Assembly (NCBI GenBank): GCA_013398015.1 | Contig: VZRR01014165.1 | Span: 1,623,645-1,687,644 of the forward strand | Direction of reading: 5' to 3' | DNA from: Oreocharis arfaki | Taxonomy: Eukaryota > Chordata > Aves > Passeriformes > Paramythiidae | Length of the DNA: 64,000 nt | In this document: positions 37,601 to 50,971 of the stretch, piece by piece | How the letters are laid out: each line of letters starts with the position of its first letter | Position numbering within the stretch: the stretch's first letter is position 1 | The notes under the pieces: generated by a model | Database searches by the model: none | Seen by the model: only the letters and a program-made list of their open reading frames with translations | Told to the model about the DNA's origin: nothing | Position numbers and translations under genes: made by a program

Positions 37601-39635
37601 TAAATCATCCGCCAGTACTATTGGAGAAGAAAAATACCAAAAAAATGAGGAATCAGTAGCTGGCACCTTACTGGCAATTAGCAGTATTGTTTCCTGGTCT
37701 TTTAATATGTAGGTCATTAAGCATCAAAAAAATTGTTGTTGCTATCCTTGTGACTGTCCACAGGCCAGGACTGCAGTTGCTAGTATTTCTTCAGGCAGCT
37801 TGAAAACAGAGGGTTTTTACAAGGTATGCTGGCAATAAATAGTGATTTATAAATGCCCAATTATTCCGTCTACTGCCCAGATATGTACAGGGTCCTTCAG
37901 CAGCTCAGTTTCAAAAGCAGTTTGAAAGAAAGACAAATCCTAATACTGTGCATCTGCAGACCCACATCTATCTACATGGACAGGTAGAAACAGATGAACT
38001 CTTTGATGAAGAAGTCATTCAACTCCAGTATGAGAAGCTTACATCTTTTTAGTGACATTCTTCGGATTTCCTTGGCATTCATATATTCTGATTTTACTCC
38101 CATTAACTACAGCACTGCACTGATGAAGACACAAATCTTTGAATCAACAGGCACCGATTGACATTTTTCAGGTTAGGTACAAGTACAGGAATTCATGTTT
38201 GTCTGCACCCATCCATGCAGATCTGTTTTTCAAAGGCCACAGTGCAGCAGGGAATACAGCATTTACAGTGCATGGAGAAGTTTATAAGGCATGAGGATAT
38301 AGGGGGAAAAGTCAACATCCAGGGGATTTCAGAAATTCTTTGTATATCACAAAACAATGCTCTGAGAGTCCCTAGATTGGAAAGTCATGAATAGTTGATT
38401 ACCCGGTTAGAAATCTTTCTAGAGTGCATATCCAAAGGGCTGTTACTGGGTGAAGTGAGCTGAAAGATGTGGTCTGGATGACTGGACCCCATGTTCCTGA
38501 TTGCTTTATTGTGATGAAGTGTAATCATGTAGCCTGATAATGCAGTATTTCCAGTGCTAGTAACAGGCCATAAACTTTGTACTGAGTTTGCCCAGGCTTA
38601 GGAAAAAGGCTTGTCATGTCTACTCTGAGTGTGATTCTCTTGACCCGTCTCCAGGTGTTACTTGATTTCACAGTGGAAACATCTCTCTAACTGTGGATCA
38701 GGTATCCTTATCTAATTTTGTTTACTATTGTTTATATTTGTGTGATACAATAGTTTGATACACAGATAACAAGCAGTTTTTCCAGGTAGAAAGAGACATT
38801 TCTGCCTGGAAGGACAGTAGAAGCTTTCAGAGTCAGAGGCACAGGATGCTGCACAGACAGTGCAAGTGTGTGGTAATAAAGAATGGGTCATAAGACGGTG
38901 AGATTGTGTAGTCAAAGCTCATCTGCACCCACAAAAGAGGCCAGAGACAGCGGAGGATGGGAGAGCTCAAATTCTGGCCCAGTTCCTCTGAGGCCCATCA
39001 CAGGAGTCACCACCCTGTTAGAGGCCTTCCTCCACAGGACCAAAGGATCACAGGGACACAGGGAGACAGGAATCCAAATTAAACACTCCTAAGCAACAGA
39101 CACTGCCCAGGCTCATCCCACTCAGCCTCACTCCTGTCAGAGCTGTTGATGTGGAGCTGGGGGAATGCAGCTCCAACAGCCTTACCTCTTTTAAGCTGCC
39201 AGATCTAAATGAGTTTCCCCTGGCACAGGAGACCCCACATCTATAGCCAGCTCAGTAATGGTCACTTAAAAAATAACACAGGTCTAGAGCTGGACAAACT
39301 GATTTTAGGGGTAACAAAGAAACAGTATCTGACGTGTAAAAGGCGCCTCACACAGCAAAATTGGATGCAATCTGGAGTTGCAGATCACTGAAGAAAAGAA
39401 AGTTGTAAAAGACCCTATGTGGAGAAAAAGAATAAAAAAATAATTGTGGAAGAGAAAATCATCAACATGAGCACCATTTTCCTTTCAGCAAAGCACTACA
39501 GATATTGACAACTTGTTATAATACCTCCCTCACCACCATGAAAACCATGGCGAAACCACTGACCCCAAAGTCAGTGTGTTTTCTTGAATTTTAGAGAACA
39601 TGAAGGGTTTAAAAAAAACCCAAACAGTTAAAGTG
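34656..39635. other. Unique sequence, no gene recognised
   Basis: No gene recognised. A G-rich block at 36702-36730 has four or more G-runs. The stretch at about 38880-39180 is clearly more GC-rich than its surroundings and could be an unrecognised old repeat; a 69-codon frame there has no motifs. Confidence 0.45.
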
Positions 39636-39850
39636 TTCCTGGTTGAAGAAAGCTTTTGAACATATTCGAGGAGGGAGACTCCACAGCCTCCGTGGGCAGC
39701 CTCAGTGCTCAGTCAACCTGACCTCAGTTATTTTTTTCACTGTGAAAAATGTTTCCTGGTGTTCAGATGTAACTCCCTGTATTTCAGGAAGAGTCCCTTG
39801 TCTCTGGTCCTCTCGCTGGGCATCACTGAAATCTGGGCTGCCCTTCTAGC
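39636..39850 (-). mobile_element. CR1 LINE fragment, C-terminal ORF2
   Basis: The plus strand reads ttttgaacatattcgagga, ggagactccacagcctccgt, gggcagcctcagtgctcagt and ctctcgctgggcatcactga. This is the antisense of the CR1 segment that in sense orientation runs through the conserved SLFS..., FRLNIRK and WN.LP blocks. It is about 215 bp, with neither end of the element present. It corresponds to the same CR1 region seen in sense orientation at 34300-34510. Confidence 0.83.
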
Positions 39851-41834
39851 TAATGGTAGACTTATCTCAGACTATCACAAAGGGCCACCTCTTCAGCCCA
39901 CACGTCAAAGACCTTGGCACTTAAACGTAATACAAGTATTTGTGTGATCAAGGATTTGGAGGTTTTGTTGATGCCAACAGAAGTTGATTTGTTAGTCAAA
40001 GCAGTAATTTACAAACCCCGAAAGAGGAGAAGCTAAAGGCACACACATTCAAAAAATATCCTCTTGAGTAGAGAGAATATGATATTTTTTTATGTTCACG
40101 GTCTTGAATTATCACAAGTGACAGGATTATAAATGGGCACCGAATCACACTCCTTTTGTCCCTGAGGAGTTGTGATTCCATGGGGCTCCATATAGACACA
40201 GCACTATCAGCTTTGGACTTACATGATATAACCATGGGTTTCAGTCTGAAAATTTGCTGACCAAGAGTGAAATATATCAATTTTTATAACCTCATATGTG
40301 AAAATAAGTTGTGTAGCATTCCCTCTGTTACCACTGGATAAAATAATTTGATCTTCAGAAACTGGATGTTAACTGTCCAAGAGATATTTCCGTGACAAAA
40401 ACAAATTTAGAGTTATACCAAAGACACACCAAAAATCAAGAAACAAACACCCATGTTAACTGTATGTAGAAGTAAGGCAAATAGCAATTTGAATAAATGT
40501 GTCTGAAATATTTTAATAATGCTGTTTTCTGATAATAGAAACTGAGATGTGTTAAAACTTGGGAAACAGGTGTGCAAAGTGCCTTTATTCATCCTGACAG
40601 TGGGAAACTCTGGTAACTACTGACCCATGTAGAGCATAAGTAGTATTTTACTGTAGGCTGCAGGTAGCTGCTTCTGAAATACAGCATTTCTTTAAGGTGA
40701 ATCCAACAGAATTTGACATGCATAAAAAGTGAGTAAACAGTATGTATGTAGCATGCATCACTGTGACATTCACACAGTCTGGGTTTGGCAACAGTTTGGT
40801 TTTGTAGGCTACTTTTGACATTTAAACAGAAGCAAAGAATCTTTCCGGAAGAAGCTGGGTTTGCTTGCCAGGTATGAACATAGAGAGATATATATATATC
40901 GTTGCAAAGGCCATCCTCAGGCAAAAAGTTCTGCAGAATTGTTGTTGGAGGTGACATGTTGCAGTTGAGATATTTTGAGGAAAAATAGCTTAAATACCAC
41001 CTGAGAAAAATATACTTTGGTCTAATGGTGAATGCTTCAATTATATGAACAAGACCTTCAGCTGATATAAATCATCTGAAGCCCCCTTGACTCAGTTTTA
41101 TCATTTTTATTTCACTTTATTTATGATGTTTATTTATCAGGATATTTTACCTTCTGCTTTGCATGGAGGGCTCTGGTGAATTTTTGTTACTTTGGGAATT
41201 TTCTGCTTTTGGAAATGGTGTTTAAATTTACATTCATAAAGTATACTACTGGGAGATAAAGCCCCTCAAAAAAAAAGCTTTTTTCCTCTAACCACATAAT
41301 TTTTTCCTTAAGCTGAGATGAGGCATGGATTGTTTGTTTTCTATTTCTATATTATTTTTGTGTCCAGTAATATAGTACTGTGTGAGACTGCTTGGAAATG
41401 GACTAACTTTTTACAACTGTGTAATAGATATAAAGATCAGACTCTCAAGGGTATAAATTACTCATCATTCAATAAACCAACTCCGCATGAATCAGCATGT
41501 TGCTACATTCATATAAATTGCTTCCACATGTGCCATGCACACTAACATCCATACTGCATTTAGGTGGCAAGGTTTTTGTGATATGGACTGCAGAGGTGGC
41601 CCTTCATGATTATCTAAGATAGATAAAGTCTCTCATTACTTGGGCAATCAACACAGCTTCTAGTACCTGGGGAATTTTGGGTTCTGCTCATTAAGGCATT
41701 CACTGTATGTGCTGGCTGGGCATGCACGGTCTTCTTACGAAAGAAGTTTAGGAGGACACTTGGCCTCTATATCTTTTCTGTTTCCCAGCCTCAAAGGTAG
41801 TAGAAATTGTCCTTTCTGTGTGTGTGTATGTATA
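39851..41834. other. Unique sequence, no gene recognised
   Basis: The 122-codon minus-strand frame 40589-40957 is the longest here and has no recognisable motif. There is a short (TA)n at about 40889-40899. Confidence 0.45.
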
Positions 41835-41908
41835 CGGATGGATGGAAGGATGGATGGATGGATGGACGGACGGACGGACGGACGGACGGACAGATGGATG
41901 GATGGATG
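41835..41908 (+). repeat. Tetranucleotide microsatellite (GGAT)n-(GGAC)n-(GGAT)n
   Basis: A block of about six or seven ggac units is nested between ggat units on both sides (tggatggacggacggacgga, then cagatggatgg). This symmetrical arrangement suggests that a T-to-C variant arose in the middle of a ggat tract and expanded. Confidence 0.95.
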
Positions 41909-44900
41909 CATATTCTTTGGGGTTCTGAAAAAAATATTTTATTTTGTTTAGTTTTACCTATAGCAATTAGTGGGTTTAGATATTCTATTTATCTTTTTCC
42001 TCATTCTATGACTCCCGAAACAATGAAGGTCTTCTTTTTTCTTCTTCCTGAAGGTAAGAAAACCCTTCCCAGAGGCATAAAGCATATCTCTGTTGAGTGC
42101 TTCATTTCTGTACCCATATTCTCTTAAGAGATTTGCTTCCCCTGGAGACATCATCATCACATGCTTCCTCAAGTCCTCTGCTGTTACAATGGGTAGCACA
42201 CCTTCTTATAAGACCTAAATTTTGGAAGAGTTTTGACTCCACGATGGATTTTTTTTTCCCTCTTGCTCTTTTCAGATGCAGCATATACCTAATTTATCTG
42301 GTTCTTCTAGAGATACAGCTTAATATATTGGGTTATGTTCATTCATCCTAGTTCTTGTTCACTTTTTTGTTGTTGTGCTCACTCGTAGCATCTTTTCTTG
42401 TTCATCAGTAGCCAGCTTGATATTAACCCGGGTTGCCAGTTCCAGGGAAATCACTTGTCATTTGGGGATTTCTGGGGTGACCACAGTTCATGTTCACAGG
42501 ATAATGATACTTCAGGGAAGTGTCAGACCTGACACTTATGCCCAGAGTAAGTTGTGCATTTTTCAAAAAGCATCAGTTCACTAACATTTGTGCTATACAT
42601 TTGTAGACCATGGGTGAAGCTCTGTTTTCAGCTTACTTCTGTATTGTCTTGAAAAGAGATGCATGATTTAGAGGTTTCATTTTTCCCTGAAGTAGCATGC
42701 CTCTGAATTTTCTGCAGGATAGTTAGAGAATTCACAGCAGTCTGAGTAAGCAATCTGAGTTAAAAAAAAAAAACGCATAGAACCCAGGCATTGTAAATAG
42801 CTTAATTCAAGCAAGAAAGTTTACTGCGATAGCTTCATTTCGGTTTGTGAATTTTAAATTCAGAGTGAACTTGTGTCTAAGTCATTTTGTCCTCCCTGTT
42901 TTCTTTACTTGGGTTCTAAACAACCAGCTCCCTATTCAGATGTGTGAGTTGCTTTCCTGTGTTTTGGTAATCAGTGAGAGCTGAGAAGAGTGAGAGAGGT
43001 TTTCTGTGCTCAGTGGCTGGAGCTGATCAGCACTGTATAATTACTGGTGCTGCAGCGGGCAGCAACAACAGCAACAAGTCTGTTTAGCTGTTGTAGCTTC
43101 ATTGTTTGTCAGCTCATCAGCAAGAAAATATAACTGTGCGACTGACTGGGCTTATACACTAGCTCCAATCCAGAATTCATACTGAAGGATCCTTCATGTG
43201 GAAGAGACATTTGTGTAATCAGGTATATGCTTCTCTCTTTAGCTTTTCGTATGCAATTGTGTGTGTAAATACAATCTTTTTATCCATGTTTTATTCCTGA
43301 TTCAAGTAGTCTCTGCCCAGTGGGCTCTGTGTGGGAACCTGGTTGCCTCAATTTGAGTGGTGACTTCTTCAAAAGTTGGCTACAGTTTTGAGTGATGACT
43401 TGACTAAAGGAAACCTATGCAACTCTGCAGATTCAGACCAGAGGTATTGCTGATGTCCTGTGATATGATGTCATACAGATGAGTCAGACGAAAATTGGAT
43501 TTGAGAAATTACTAGTAAATATTAGAGGTTGCATCTACATGTTTTCAGGAGTTTGTACCCACTGAGACTGCAAATGTTCTTGCAGCTAGGTGAGTCAAAC
43601 AAAAGATTTTTTAAAATAAACACATACTAACAAGCATGCATGAGTATTTCTTATCTGTCCATTAGTAAGTACATGTTTTACTTGACAGTCCAAAGCCATA
43701 TGCATATTTGATGAGCAACACCATTGAAGTCTCGCACACTATTGGAATCACAATGACTATCTCAACACTAGAAAGTATTGTATTACTAATAAAAATGCTG
43801 TATGAAGGAGAAGTATAATTTGAGTTCTGTATTTTCTGGCTGCCTCTTTCTCTGCAGGTTGTCTGATCTCACAGGGGAGCTGGAGTTCTTGCTGGAGGCC
43901 TCCATCCTGTGTTGGAGGCTGCATCATACATTGGCACTGTTGGTGCTGAAATTCCCCTTCCCTTTCCTGTCAACATTTGGAATATAAGAGGAGATACTCC
44001 TAGCATAGACACCACTAGTACTTTAAGCCCAACAGTTATGCTCTGGTCTGCTGCTTTGAAAGAGAAAAGAAAAACAAACCAGCTTTAGGGACAGAAGGGG
44101 AAGGTTTCTGCAGTTTATTCTTTAACAGTACTAGAGTAGAAAGAAACACAGCTCTGCCAAATGGGTTTAGAAAGCCAGAGGCTATACAGAGCATAGCAGG
44201 TGATGGCAAAATTCAGAATCAATCATTTTTTGTATTGTATTTAGTACTGAATTTCATACATTTATAATCATCATCTCTTCAGTGCCAGCATCTTGCCCAG
44301 TATTGATATCCTGGCAGGTATTATAAATTAAGCATGATAACCCCACTATTCAATGTCTACAGAAAATACAAAATTGTTAAAAATGGACGAATAATTTGTG
44401 TGATATTTTTATTTTTTAGTGAGTTCATGGGCTTTTTTCACTCAGTTTTTCTTATTTTCACTGTCACTTTATTTTTTTGATAACTTTGGGTTACAAAGCA
44501 CACGCTTTTATTTATTTCTAGGAAGTTACATTAAAGATTTTGCTCAGCCTAAGCTAGTGCAAGTAATGGAGAACAGAAACAAGTATTGCTGTATATTATT
44601 TGTGCATTCAGATCAAGTAGCATTTATTATGTGTGCTTGTGTTTGTATAATAAATTCTACCACCTCAAATATTTAGTTTTTTCTAAAAAACAAAAGATTT
44701 TTGTTTTATTATTTTACTACAAATTTTTAGGCTACTGCTACATAGGATAAGCACATCCATTTCAAGGCTTTTTCAAATGTTTTTCCAGAAGATGAAATTT
44801 TTAGATAAAATGAATAGATAAAAACCTCACTGTGAAACTTTTCAGAAAATGTACTGAGTGATGCCTCCATTTTCAGTGGTTTAAAACTGAGAAAAACAAA

Positions 44901-47900
44901 TTATTTCATTTAAAATTTACACTTATGTGCTTACTCGGCTTTATTTTATTATGAGACATCTAATGTTACATCCTTGTTGTAAAATACACTTGCATGTTGC
45001 TTCAGGTAAAAGGAGTATATAAAACATGTATGTGTGTGGACCTACTGCCCCCACCAGACTTATATGTTGAAACAAGATGGAACACCTTCAGTTATAGCGT
45101 TGGTGAGCGCAGAAATGCTAATCCCAAGACTTAAGTTTACAGAATATTTACTAGAGATGCCTTTCAAAAGATGAATAATTTGACGCTGTTAACTTGTGCT
45201 CTTTCTAAACTGGTGTTTTCATTTTTGTACTAGAGTGTACTGTAGAATTGCATTCTCTGGTTCTTAGAGGTGTCAGTAAAAGTCATGAAAGGCAAATGTC
45301 TGTAAATTACTTTCAGGGTCATGTCTTGTATATGTCTCCCCTTCAGCTGATTTTTTATTTTGCTTTCCTTCTCAGTTAAGTAGAAGTATCTGCTCTTAGG
45401 AATATTTCAGTCAAAGGCATAACCTTTACTCTCGTCTTTCTTTTTCCCTGTCTTTCAGATAGGCAGTTGCAAGGCGTAATTGTTAAAGAAGCAGAAATTT
45501 CAAATCCTCACATGGTTCATTAAACAGCTAACATTCTGTTCTTATATATGGAGAACAATGTTTTAAAAATAATTTAATTGTGTAAGCCAGAGGAAATTTA
45601 TTCACCATAACAGCTGTACCATACAATTTTACAGACATTGCAAGACACAACAATACTACTGAAAGTAAATGAAACCCTATGTTATAGGCACTTAATTTTT
45701 CTAAAAACAGGAATATAAGGGTTCCTATTAAATTCTACTTATCTTGAACTGCAGAAGTTTAGCATAGAGATTAAGACACAGATAACTAGGCCTGCTACAA
45801 TTTTAATCTTCACTCCAATCAGTGGACATTGCCATATATTTCTGACCTTTTATCTCTGACCCAGGATGTGCATTTGATGTTGAATGGTGCCCTTTCTTGT
45901 CAAGAACTGCTAAAGAAGTCAGAAAATGTGTATTAAAGCCTGCTATGGAAAAAATAAACAACTTGAATATTGAACAGAGTTCTGTAATAATATTATGCCC
46001 ATCCTGTACAACACACATTGAAAGCAAGCATGGATTCCAATGTGCTATGTATTTGACAATAGCCTCTTAAATTTTAATGCATGCTTTTTTGTGCCAAAAT
46101 GTCTGAAGGGTGTAAAGATGTACTGTCTGCCTTTCCTCACCTAACCCGTACTGCTCAGTACTCAGGAGCTCTTAGTGCACATCAGCAGTGACAAGAGTTA
46201 TTGACTGAATATTCATGGGATTCCTTTCATTTTATTACACTTTCTCATTCTGTCTCCTTGTAATCTTTTCCCTTTCATAAGACTTTTTACAGTGCAGCAT
46301 CCCTCGACATATGTTATTCCTTCTTGATTTTCAAACATATGTTGGGCAAAGTTGTAAGGCTCATAAAACAATAGTTCCCACTGTCCTGAGCAATTGCCAG
46401 ATTGCAGATTTCCTATGAATAAAATATTATATTTTTAAGTACTGAAAAAGTACAAAATCAACCTCGCTATAGAAGAATCCCACAACAGACAGATAGCAAG
46501 GATACAGTTCACCCAGATGTGGTTATTACAGAACAGTCACCTAAAATTATGGTGCTTTTAGTGCTGCTTTCTGATTTAATCCAATTGCTATTCCAGAACA
46601 AGTGGAAACACTAGAAACCTGTTCACCTAAGAGGGCCAGGCAACAACCTTAAATATCAGTAAGAAAAGCTGAAACACAGACCTCTACATTCCTAGGTTCT
46701 TCAGAGTGAAATTAGGGGTGAAGTTTCGCTAACAGGAGCCTTTGCAACAAACAGTTGCAAAACTGTCGCTCACCCCGTGGGTGCTGCATTTGACTCCAGG
46801 CTAGAATTTGTGCCTTCTCTTCTTCGTACATACAATCTATCGTAGAATCTGAATATGTGCAGTTTCCTTTTAATTTTCTTCATAATTAATCAGAAACTCT
46901 ACCATCCTTACTCTCCCATCACACATCTTCCCTCAGACACTCCACACTCTTGATCATCGGAACATTGAGATGGCTTCTGTGAATCTCTGTCAGTGCCATG
47001 AGACAGACATGCAGACCTGACATTGGCACACTCTTTTAAAGCAGTTTTCTATTTATAAACCACACATCAGCAGCTACTAAGCTCACTCAAAACCCCTGTG
47101 AGCTCCAGGCAGAGACCTTTCCTTTTTAAAAACAGCTCTGGGTTCTGCTCTGAAAACTGATGGTGTCAAAAGCAAATGCAGAAATCATCCTGCATCTTCC
47201 TCCTGACATCAGTATTTCTCTCAACTAAATGCAGTTTTAGTTCCAAAGATTACGTTTTGTTATTGTCCTTCTTTGTTAGGTACAAGCACATAGCAATTAT
47301 CTGGCTTCCTATCTCTGCCCATTTTACTGAAAAAGACAAGGATTTTCTTTTTTTCCACCAGAATGCAAAGGCAAATATTACTATTGAAAGCAACAAACGA
47401 AAACTTTGAGGATGAAAAATGAGTTTTATCCACTAACATTTCGGTGATTCCAAATATAGGATCGTGACCTTTTCAAATTACAGCTCTTACATTATAATGT
47501 AAGGCTTTTTCAAAAAGAAAATAATTTTAATCCTATTAATCTGAAATACATGTGTGCCTTCACATAATCAAAGCAAAAAGTGCGTGTGTTTTGCCCCTGC
47601 TGTATACATCAAAATAAAAGCGTGGAGATAAATATTAAAAGTTGGGTATATCCTAAGCTTCATGAAACCTGTCCATCTGTAGTGTTACACACATATTCCT
47701 GTACTGCCTTACAACAGGCCTGTTTCCGTACAGTTGCAGTAACTGGATTTACAGGGGTTTAGTTTTATTCATAGCTGGATAAAAAAATATATATACATTC
47801 CCTGAATCAAAGTGAATTAAAAGGAAATGACATGCAAGGGGAGAAGGTAGCTGAGATTTCTCATCAGCAGTCTAATCATGAGTGACCCACAGGCAACTCG

Positions 47901-49669
47901 AAAGCTGCCCACACAATTACTCATGGAGTCTGCTTAGAAACAGGCATTGCTGCCAGGAAAATCTTTCTTACCTTGAATCCAAGTTTAGTGATGGCCACCT
48001 ATAATAGGAATTGGAGGGAGGAATGCAAAATGCAAAGCACTGCATTACACTGACGCTATATATCACTGCTGGGCAGGCTGTACATTTTTATGCGATGCAT
48101 TTTACAGACATAGATAAATATATGCAACTAATGTAAGCATGAGCAACTGGGTAATTCCTAGTCTAGTATCTCTTTTCAGTTGTGCCAGTCTCACTGAAGT
48201 TAATAGAGCTGCCTCAGTATGAGAGCCAAAACTTTTTGAATGTGCTGGGTGAGAGAGTGGTGCTTTCTGTCTCCTGCCATGCTACAGGCACACTAAACAC
48301 TGTGAACTTCCAAGTAATGAAAAGCTGTGAGATCAAAGCACAACTGCTTCTGTAGCCACCACAGCTAAAACCTGATCACGGTTTAAGTGACTTCAAAAGC
48401 ATTAGGTGAGGGATGACTTTAGCATTTGAACTTAACCTACAGTGATACTTCAGCAACATATAAAGGAGGTTTTTCTGCTGTCTATTGTTCTGCTAGGGAC
48501 GGATGTAATCAGTGTTCAACCACCAGAAAAGAAAGTATTTATTAGAATTTTTTTCACAAAATAATTTTGTCACCAGAATAAATCTATGTTGGGATACACA
48601 GAAGGTAAGATTCAAGTAATTTCCAAAATCATGTAAAGTTCTTTTAACAATTTCAACAAAAAAAGTTTGTGTGTGAAGAAAATTTGAAATTTTTGACAGT
48701 TTAGTTGCTGATTTTTAATGAAGTAAATACAAAATAATAATGGCATGAACTGCATAAAAAGGATTAAAAATAATACAAAATAAATAAAATCTTTTCCACC
48801 TAACAAAATATGCCTGTGTACCTGGAATAAACTTTTACTTCTTGTTATTTCCCTGAGAAAAATGTCACATTAACTAACTCTTGCGACACTGTTTTATGAT
48901 GAAATGAAATTATTCTTTCCACTTATTTAACAGCTGATCTGAAATAATTGATTCACTTATTCATTTGCAGAGAGACAGAATGATGATTTTGAATACAATA
49001 TCTTAATTTATTTTAATAGTACATTGTTATGTATCCACATGTGATGTTTTAAGTTCCCATTTTCAGCGCAAACACTGACTGATGTTACTGTACAATGTAC
49101 TACATATTGAAAACACAATATTCCATCTTGGCAGGGAAATCCAGAAGAAAAAAAACAGGCTGGTTAAATGATTGAACTGAAGATGACTGACCTCTTCTCA
49201 TCACATCATTTTCCAGCTTTTTGCTATCTAATCACTTCCTTCAAGTGACAGGCAGATATTTTTTGTTATTTATTCTACCATCAAACCACTTTAAAAAACA
49301 GCAGTTTTTATATGGCAAATCAGTGCCAATAGTATCTTTTTTTAACTAATCTGAAAAATGTGGGCTGTTTATGTATTGTTGTTTATTATACTAATTGAGT
49401 TTCAAGTAATTTTAACAGTTTTCTACTAAAAAGTTCAACTATTACTGAAGATACTCAGGGTTACCTCTCTAAAGAATTTGTGGAGTCACCTTTTTTACTA
49501 TTCTGCCATAATACTGAAAGATGTTACTTTTAGGGTTAGGCACTTGAAGAAGGACATTACAACATCAGTGCTTTTTAACAGGTAAGGATTTTATAAGAAT
49601 TGAGATCCTTAGCTGGACAGATTTGCAAACTCTGAGAATTTCCACTAAAATTAACTTTTACCTTTCCAT
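41909..49669. other. Unique sequence, no gene recognised
   Basis: About 7.8 kb without coding features. Points of structure: a repeat-free block at 42940-43140 with ctgatcagcactgtataatt and a ctgcagcgggcagcaacaac segment that may be conserved, and a perfect tttgcaac/gttgcaaa hairpin at 46741-46761. Open frames of at most about 106 codons are arbitrary, and those at 41709-42127 simply translate the microsatellite. Confidence 0.45.
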
Positions 49670-50971
49670 TGCACAACCTCTCTCAATGATTTCCCAGCAG
49701 GCTTGGGAAACCAGAGGGGTCCCAGCTGACTGGAGGCTGGCAAACTTTGTCCTGATTTTCAAGAAGGGCAAGAAGGAGGATCTTGGAAACTGCAGGCCTG
49801 TTACAAGCCTGTCAGTCTCACTTCAGTGCCTGGCAAAATTATGGAGAGGATTATCCTGAGAGATGTTGAAAAACACCTGAAAAACAACACAGTCATTGGT
49901 CACAGCCAGCACAGCATCACGAGAGGAAAGTCCTGCTTATCAAACATAATTTCCTTTTACGACAACGTAACTCACCTGGTTGATCAAGGGAAGCCAGTTG
50001 TTGCAATATTTTTGAATTTCAGTAAAGCTTTCAATACTGTCTCTCACAGGATCCTGCTGGATAAAATGTCCAGCACACAGCTGGATAAACGCATTGTGAT
50101 AAGTGAGCAACTGGCTCACAGGTTGGGCAAAAAGGGTTGTAGTGGATGGAGAGACATCAGACTGGTGACCTGTCACTGGTGGGGTTCTGCAGGGCTCCAT
50201 CCTCAGCCCTGTGATCTTCAATGTCATTAATTACTTGGATGCAGGACTAGAAGGGATACTAGCCAAGTTTGCAGATGATACAAAACTAGGAAGAGCTGTT
50301 GACTCCCTTGAGGGCAGGGAGGCCCTGCAGAGAGACCTCGACAAATTAGGGGACTGTGTAATCACCACCCATATGAAGTTCAACAAGGGAAAGTGCCAGA
50401 TTCTGTACCTGGGATGGGGCAACCCTGGATGTTTGTGCAGACTGGGGAATGAGATGCCGAAAGGCAGCACTGCAGAAAGACACCTGGGGGTCCTGGTCGA
50501 TGGCAAGTTGAACATGAGTCAGCAGTGCCCTGGCAGCCAGGAGGGCCAACCCTGCCCTGGGGGGCACCAGGCACAGCATCGCCAGCCGGGCAAGGGAGGG
50601 GATTGTCCCACTCTGCTCTGCACTGGGGCAGCCTCACCTTTCCCTTTCCTTGAGAAGGAAAAAGGAGGGGCAGGCACTGATCTCTTCTCTCTGGTGACCA
50701 GTGACAGGAAGCCGAGGGAATGGACTGAATTTGTGCAGGGAGAGGTTTAGGTTGAATATTAGAAAAAGATTCTTCACCCACAGGGTGGTTGGGCACTGGA
50801 ACAGGCTTCCCAGGGAAGTGGTCTCAGCACCAGGCATGACAGAGTTTAAGAAGCTTTCGGAAAACGCTCTCAGGCACAGGGTGTGACTCCTGGGGATGGT
50901 GCAGTGCAGGGCCGTGAGTTGGAATGGATGATCCTTGAGAGTCACTTCCAATCCTTCTGTGATTCTGTAAT
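49670..50971 (+). mobile_element. CR1 LINE, long 5'-truncated copy with RT domain, internally deleted
   Basis: This is the best-preserved CR1 here in sense orientation. The frame at 49623-49859 gives VPADWRLANFVLIFKKGKKE, the frame at 49826-50230 gives ITRGKSCLSN and SKAFNTVSHRILLDK, and the frame at 50211-50750 gives the catalytic FADD (50268-50279) within KFADDTKLG followed by LDKLGDCV and HLGVLVDGKLNM. These are consecutive RT motifs in three frames, so at least two frameshifts separate them. From about 50545 to 50690 the thumb region is scrambled or deleted, then 50701-50886 resumes with RFRLNIRKRFFTHRV and HWNRLPREVVSAP. It ends with ccttctgtgattctgtaatt, a normal CR1 tail. It is non-functional but recent-looking. 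Confidence 0.96.

Noticed and set aside
40589..40957. 122-codon minus-strand frame
   Set aside because: No motif, arbitrary composition, length within chance expectation for this amount of sequence.
41709..42127. Frames of 80 and 106 codons with repeating MDG/TDG
   Set aside because: They translate the GGAT/GGAC microsatellite.
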